The translations under genes were made by a program, and so were the position numbers. The notes beneath the pieces are model-generated. The model worked only from the letters and a program-made list of their open reading frames with translations, did not search any database and was not told the origin of the DNA. A DNA stretch of 9,632 nt from JBBQKP01 sp038326995 (GTDB taxonomy: Bacteria > Planctomycetota > Phycisphaerae > Tepidisphaerales > Tepidisphaeraceae), in the NCBI GenBank assembly GCA_038326995.1, contig JBBQKP010000128.1, positions 1 to 9,632 on the forward strand, written 5' to 3'. Shown here in pieces: positions 6,614 through 9,632 of this stretch; position 1 is the stretch's first letter, and the number at the start of each line of letters is the position of its first letter.

Positions 6614-8414
6614 GTCGCAGGTGAATCGATTTCGTCTTGACAACATCGCGGACCTCGCTCGGCAGCTCGAATTCTCGCCCACGGCTTCGCGTCTGTCTCA
6701 GCTCGCGTCCGCCGAGACTTTGATTCTCGAACTCGTACCCGAGCAGACTTATCCGCTTGATTACATCGTTTTTCGCCTCACCGGTTTTCAACGCAAGGCC
6801 GTTCACTCCGCATCCGGCAACCCAGACTTGCTGACTGGCATGGCCCTTCAGCACGACTTGGGCGTGCTCATCGAAGAAGTCTCCGCCACCCTCGACCTGC
6901 AGGCCAGCGAGTCGCGCGAGCCCGTCCTGTCGATCGACGACGTCACCGAAAAGTTCAACGTCACCAGCAAGACCATTCAGCGCTGGCGCAAGCGAGGCCT
7001 TGCGAGCCGGAAATTCACCTTCACCGACGGCAAAAAACGCGTCGGCTTCCTCCTCAGCAGCGTCGAACGATTCGTTCGCCTCAACTCAGATCAGGTCGTT
7101 CGCGGGGCGAACTTTACTCAGGTCTCCGAGTTCGAGCGTGATGAAATCATTCGCAATGCACGCCGGCTCGCGGAAGATTGCCTCTGCTGCGTTCGCGAAA
7201 TCACCCGCCGCCTCGCACGTCGATATTCGCGCTCGCCCCTCACGATTCTGCACACGATCCGCAAGCACGATCAGGACCAACCTAAGAACGCAATCCTGGC
7301 CCGAGCACCCGAAGAGCTCTCGACGCAGGTCAGGCAGAATCTCGCCGACGCCGCTGCTCAGGGAACGTCGCTACGTCTGCTCGCGCACAAGACTTGCCGC
7401 ACGAGCTCTGCCGTCTATCGCGTCATACTCGACCAGCGAATCGAGCGACTGTCAGCCGTGCGGATCAAGTTCATCGAAGACGAACTCTATCACACGCCAG
7501 ACACCCTCAATCTGCTCGAATCGATGGTCAATTCGGGCGAATTGTCTGGACCGCTGTCCGGCCCCCTTTCAGGCAAACACGAGCCCGTGCGCGTGCCCAA
7601 GGGCCTTCCCGCCTACCTGGCCGAGCTCTACCGCGTTCCGCTCCTCACGCCCGCCAAGGAACGCGCGTTGTTCCTGCTGTTCAATTACCACAAGTTCCGC
7701 TTCGTAACCTCAAGGCGTGAACTCGACCCCGAAGTCGCACTCCGGCGTGATCTCGACCGCATGGACGCCGAACTAATGAACGTGCGCGAAGTAAAGAATC
7801 AGATCACGCAGGCTAACCTTCGTCTGGTCGTCAGCGTCGCACGCAAGCACATGCAGCCCGGCATCAATCTCATGGAACTCGTCAGCGAGGGCAACATCAC
7901 CCTCATGCGCGCCATCGAGAGTTTCGATACGAAGAAAGGTGTCCGCTTCAGTACGTACGCGACACTCGCCCTCATGAAGGGTTTCGCACGCAGCGTTCCA
8001 GAACTTCGCCTGGGCAGAATGTCCGCCCGGCACGCCACACGCACTTCTGCCCGCGCCTCTTCAGTGACTGGTTCAGAGGCCGGTTTACAGGCCCCTGCGA
8101 AGCAACTCACATCCATCAGTCCGTTTCGGAGCAGGCTTTTTGATTCGACCGAAATCGACGTCGCTGACCTCCGCTCTGATGCGCCGATGAGGTCTGTCGC
8201 CGACCGCGAGCAGGTCGAGCAGCTTTTATCCGTCTTGCCCGAGCGCGACCGTGCCGCCCTTCGAAGCCGATTCGGCCTCGACGGTGGCGACGAATCGGTC
8301 ACGCCGTCCGTTCGCCGACTTTCCGAGGCCGCGCTCGACAAACTCCGTGCCTCGCTTCATCAATCAGCTGCACACGCCGACGCCGACTTTGAATCCGAAA
8401 TGATCTTGCCGTAA
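6612..8414 (+). CDS. Divergent sigma-70-like protein with N-terminal helix-turn-helix block
   Basis: 600 residues from ATG 6612; a GTG at 6621 is an alternative start (see the promoter entry), and no ribosome-binding sequence precedes the ATG. Order of parts: an N-terminal domain (1-100) with PEQTYPLDYIVFRLTGF; a MerR/excisionase-like HTH at about 105-155 (LSIDDVTEKFNVTSKTIQRW); two further HTH-like segments at about 173-220 and 236-276; an LSGP repeat at 311-321; sigma region 1.2-like at 332-355 (LPAYLAELYRVPLLT); region 2 at about 393-462 (NLRLVVSVARKHM, LMELVSEGNITLMRAIESFD, FSTYAT); a linker in place of region 3; region 4-like at 533-583 (VLPERDRAALRSRFGLDGG). Region 2 binds core RNA polymerase and the -10 element in sigma-70 proteins. 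I recall this overall architecture from a planctomycete sigma family. Odd here: the region 2.3 Trp pair is replaced by Leu-Ala, and region 4.2 is shortened. It may be an active alternative sigma factor, or a derived regulator that still binds polymerase. Confidence 0.85.
   Translation: MSQVNRFRLDNIADLARQLEFSPTASRLSQLASAETLILELVPEQTYPLDYIVFRLTGFQRKAVHSASGNPDLLTGMALQHDLGVLIEEVSATLDLQASESREPVLSIDDVTEKFNVTSKTIQRWRKRGLASRKFTFTDGKKRVGFLLSSVERFVRLNSDQVVRGANFTQVSEFERDEIIRNARRLAEDCLCCVREITRRLARRYSRSPLTILHTIRKHDQDQPKNAILARAPEELSTQVRQNLADAAAQGTSLRLLAHKTCRTSSAVYRVILDQRIERLSAVRIKFIEDELYHTPDTLNLLESMVNSGELSGPLSGPLSGKHEPVRVPKGLPAYLAELYRVPLLTPAKERALFLLFNYHKFRFVTSRRELDPEVALRRDLDRMDAELMNVREVKNQITQANLRLVVSVARKHMQPGINLMELVSEGNITLMRAIESFDTKKGVRFSTYATLALMKGFARSVPELRLGRMSARHATRTSARASSVTGSEAGLQAPAKQLTSISPFRSRLFDSTEIDVADLRSDAPMRSVADREQVEQLLSVLPERDRAALRSRFGLDGGDESVTPSVRRLSEAALDKLRASLHQSAAHADADFESEMILP
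7542..7577 (+). repeat. LSGP repeat (12-bp units) in the sigma-like protein
   Basis: Residues 311-322 read LSGP, LSGP, LSGK, in 12-base units whose third codon positions mostly differ (TTG TCT GGA CCG; CTG TCC GGC CCC; CTT TCA GGC AAA). The repeat lies in the linker between the N-terminal HTH block and the sigma portion, so it probably serves as a flexible hinge. Confidence 0.8.
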
Positions 8415-8473
8415 TGTCGTCTCGCGCCATCCACTTGCGCACGGAATATCATCGGCGGAAAATTACGACATGA
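8414..8473 (+). other. 19-codon open frame bridging two genes, possible translational coupler
   Basis: The sigma-like gene ends in TAATG, where the stop overlaps an ATG at 8414. This opens a frame of 19 residues (MSSRAIHLRTEYHRRKITT) that ends in TGA at 8471-8473, overlapping the ATG of the next gene (ATGA). Both overlaps are the kind seen in translationally coupled genes, so ribosomes could pass across the 55-base gap. The peptide resembles nothing I know. It may be accidental. Confidence 0.3.
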
Positions 8474-9632
8474 AGCGAACCACACCTCGCCTTGGCCCAA
8501 TGCCTCGCTTCTTTCGCCCCTGCGGCATGCCTGCCGCATTGCTGTGCGTCATCGCCGTTTCATCGATATCTCAGGCCTCTTTCGCACAGACCAGCCCCGA
8601 CGCCTTCACGCGCCCCGGGCACAAACTCATCGCCGGCCTGTGGACCAAACCCCTCGCCACCGTCGATTTCGCCGACATCCTTCAGCTCGAATCCGTCGGC
8701 CGCGATCTTCGCTTCCAAATCAATCCGTCCAAGCAAGTCGAACAGCTTATTCGCGGCCGGCGCGCGGTACTGATCGAGATCAACGACTCGCGATTCGGCT
8801 GGCACTTTGATCTGCAAAGCCGCGTGTGGAACCCGGGCCGAACGTCCGCCGCCAATTTCGGCAGGCTGCTGGCGGTCAGCGAGGAGACCTACGTGCCGGG
8901 CGTTCTTGAACTTCGCGCCGTCATCATCACGCCGCGTCGAACCGACATCGTCGCCCAGCGTGTCGAGCCGACCGGCGCGATCACCAGCGTCACGCTCACG
9001 AGGTCAGACGCCGCAATCTCCATCGACATCAAACGCGACGAAGCACGCGATCAGGACCAGAACGTCGTCGCCCCCGCATTCGCATATCAGTTCTCCGCAC
9101 CCCACTTCTGGGCCGCCACGCAAAGCGGCAGCGCGAACGAAGCCGTCCGCGCCGCTCGCGAATTCGTCGGCCCGATGCTGCGCCAGCTCGGCGATCGCCA
9201 GGCCCTCACGCCCGGCCCGAGCGACATCTACCGCGCCTTCGACGACGTCGAGCCCCTGCCCGCCGCACGCCAACTCGTCGATACCCTGCTTGCCGATCTC
9301 AGCAACACCGATCCCGCCTCACGAAACCGCGCCGCGATCGAGCTGAGGCAAGCTTCGACGCAGCTCGTTCCGTCACTGCTTCGCATCGATCTCGACAGCC
9401 TGACCCAGGGCAGCAGGCTCGTCGTGCAGAAGGTGATTGATGATGCGTCGCGCTATCCCGATCAGACGCCGCAGCAACTTAGATCAAGCCGCGATTTTCT
9501 CGTCGAGAGTCTTCGCTTCCCCGACCGCAAGGTTCGCCAGCGTGCGGCCGACATTCTCAGATCACAGTTTCAAATCGATGCGCCCATCGACCCATCCGAT
9601 AGAGAGATCGATCAACTGCATTTGAAGGCGAT
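8470..9632 (+). CDS. Exported protein with HEAT-like helical region, 5' part (runs off right edge)
   Basis: An uninterrupted frame of 387 codons runs from the ATG at 8470 to the right edge with no stop. GGAA at 8457-8460 lies nine bases upstream of the ATG. The N-terminus is a signal peptide: basic residues 2-16, hydrophobic 21-33, likely cleavage after SFA (residue 39), so the protein is probably exported. ATGs at codons 11 and 20 are possible alternatives. Residues about 50-215 are beta-rich and unassigned (VLIEINDSRFGWHFDLQSR). From about 220 the protein is helical, with HEAT-like repeats suggested at 278-306 (DPASRNRAAIELRQA) and 350-367 (PDRKVRQRAADILRSQ); HEAT-type repeats usually mediate protein binding. 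The gene is only 55 bases after the sigma-like gene and likely shares its transcript. The specific function is unknown and the C-terminus is outside the window. Confidence 0.8.
   Translation, partial: MKRTTPRLGPMPRFFRPCGMPAALLCVIAVSSISQASFAQTSPDAFTRPGHKLIAGLWTKPLATVDFADILQLESVGRDLRFQINPSKQVEQLIRGRRAVLIEINDSRFGWHFDLQSRVWNPGRTSAANFGRLLAVSEETYVPGVLELRAVIITPRRTDIVAQRVEPTGAITSVTLTRSDAAISIDIKRDEARDQDQNVVAPAFAYQFSAPHFWAATQSGSANEAVRAAREFVGPMLRQLGDRQALTPGPSDIYRAFDDVEPLPAARQLVDTLLADLSNTDPASRNRAAIELRQASTQLVPSLLRIDLDSLTQGSRLVVQKVIDDASRYPDQTPQQLRSSRDFLVESLRFPDRKVRQRAADILRSQFQIDAPIDPSDREIDQLHLKA

Noticed and set aside
7000..7707. Plus-strand 235-codon open frame inside the sigma-like gene
   Set aside because: It is in another register of a gene with clear sigma motifs; it is Ser/Arg/Pro-rich frame-shadow composition.
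8224..8232. TTATCCGTC as a possible DnaA box near rpmH
   Set aside because: It does not match the TTATCCACA consensus, is single, and lies inside the sigma-like coding sequence.

Overview
The window (about 60% GC, lower in the gaps) looks like chromosomal DNA of a planctomycete, probably a Phycisphaerae-type lineage. This is inferred from three things: a long RNA polymerase sigma-like protein with an N-terminal block of helix-turn-helix domains, of a kind I remember from planctomycetes; a bL34 protein without the usual KRTFQPS-type start; and large exported proteins of S55-peptidase and beta-propeller type. No search was possible, so the assignment is tentative. I see no rRNA, tRNA, CRISPR array, insertion sequence or phage gene.

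Layout. Positions 1-944 (minus strand) hold the 5' part of an unidentified low-complexity protein that runs off the left edge. A 441-base divergent intergenic region follows, with AT-rich DNA, a GC-rich dyad and a perfect 10-bp palindrome. Then come plus-strand genes: an exported S55 (SpoIVB-like) peptidase-family protein (1386-3470), an exported beta-propeller/Ig-like protein (3565-6195), rpmH for ribosomal protein bL34 (6273-6407), a 204-base AT-rich gap, a 600-residue sigma-70-like protein (6612-8414) and the 5' part of an exported helical-repeat protein (8470 to the right edge).

How they may work together. The S55 and propeller genes are 94 bases apart, both carry signal peptides, and they may act together in the envelope or periplasm. 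rpmH follows 77 bases later and is not followed by rnpA, unlike the usual rpmH-rnpA arrangement. The sigma-like gene has its own candidate promoter, which overlaps the apparent start codon. It is linked to the following exported-protein gene by a short gap spanned by a 19-residue open frame that overlaps both neighbours (TAATG and ATGA).

Most notable. The sigma-like protein keeps a recognisable region 2 but has lost the region 2.3 tryptophan pair, and the first part of its -35-binding helix-turn-helix appears deleted, while it carries extra DNA-binding-like domains at its N-terminus. That combination suggests a divergent, possibly repurposed, promoter-recognition factor. Short in-frame tandem repeats (12 or 15 bases) recur in three coding regions and one intergenic region.
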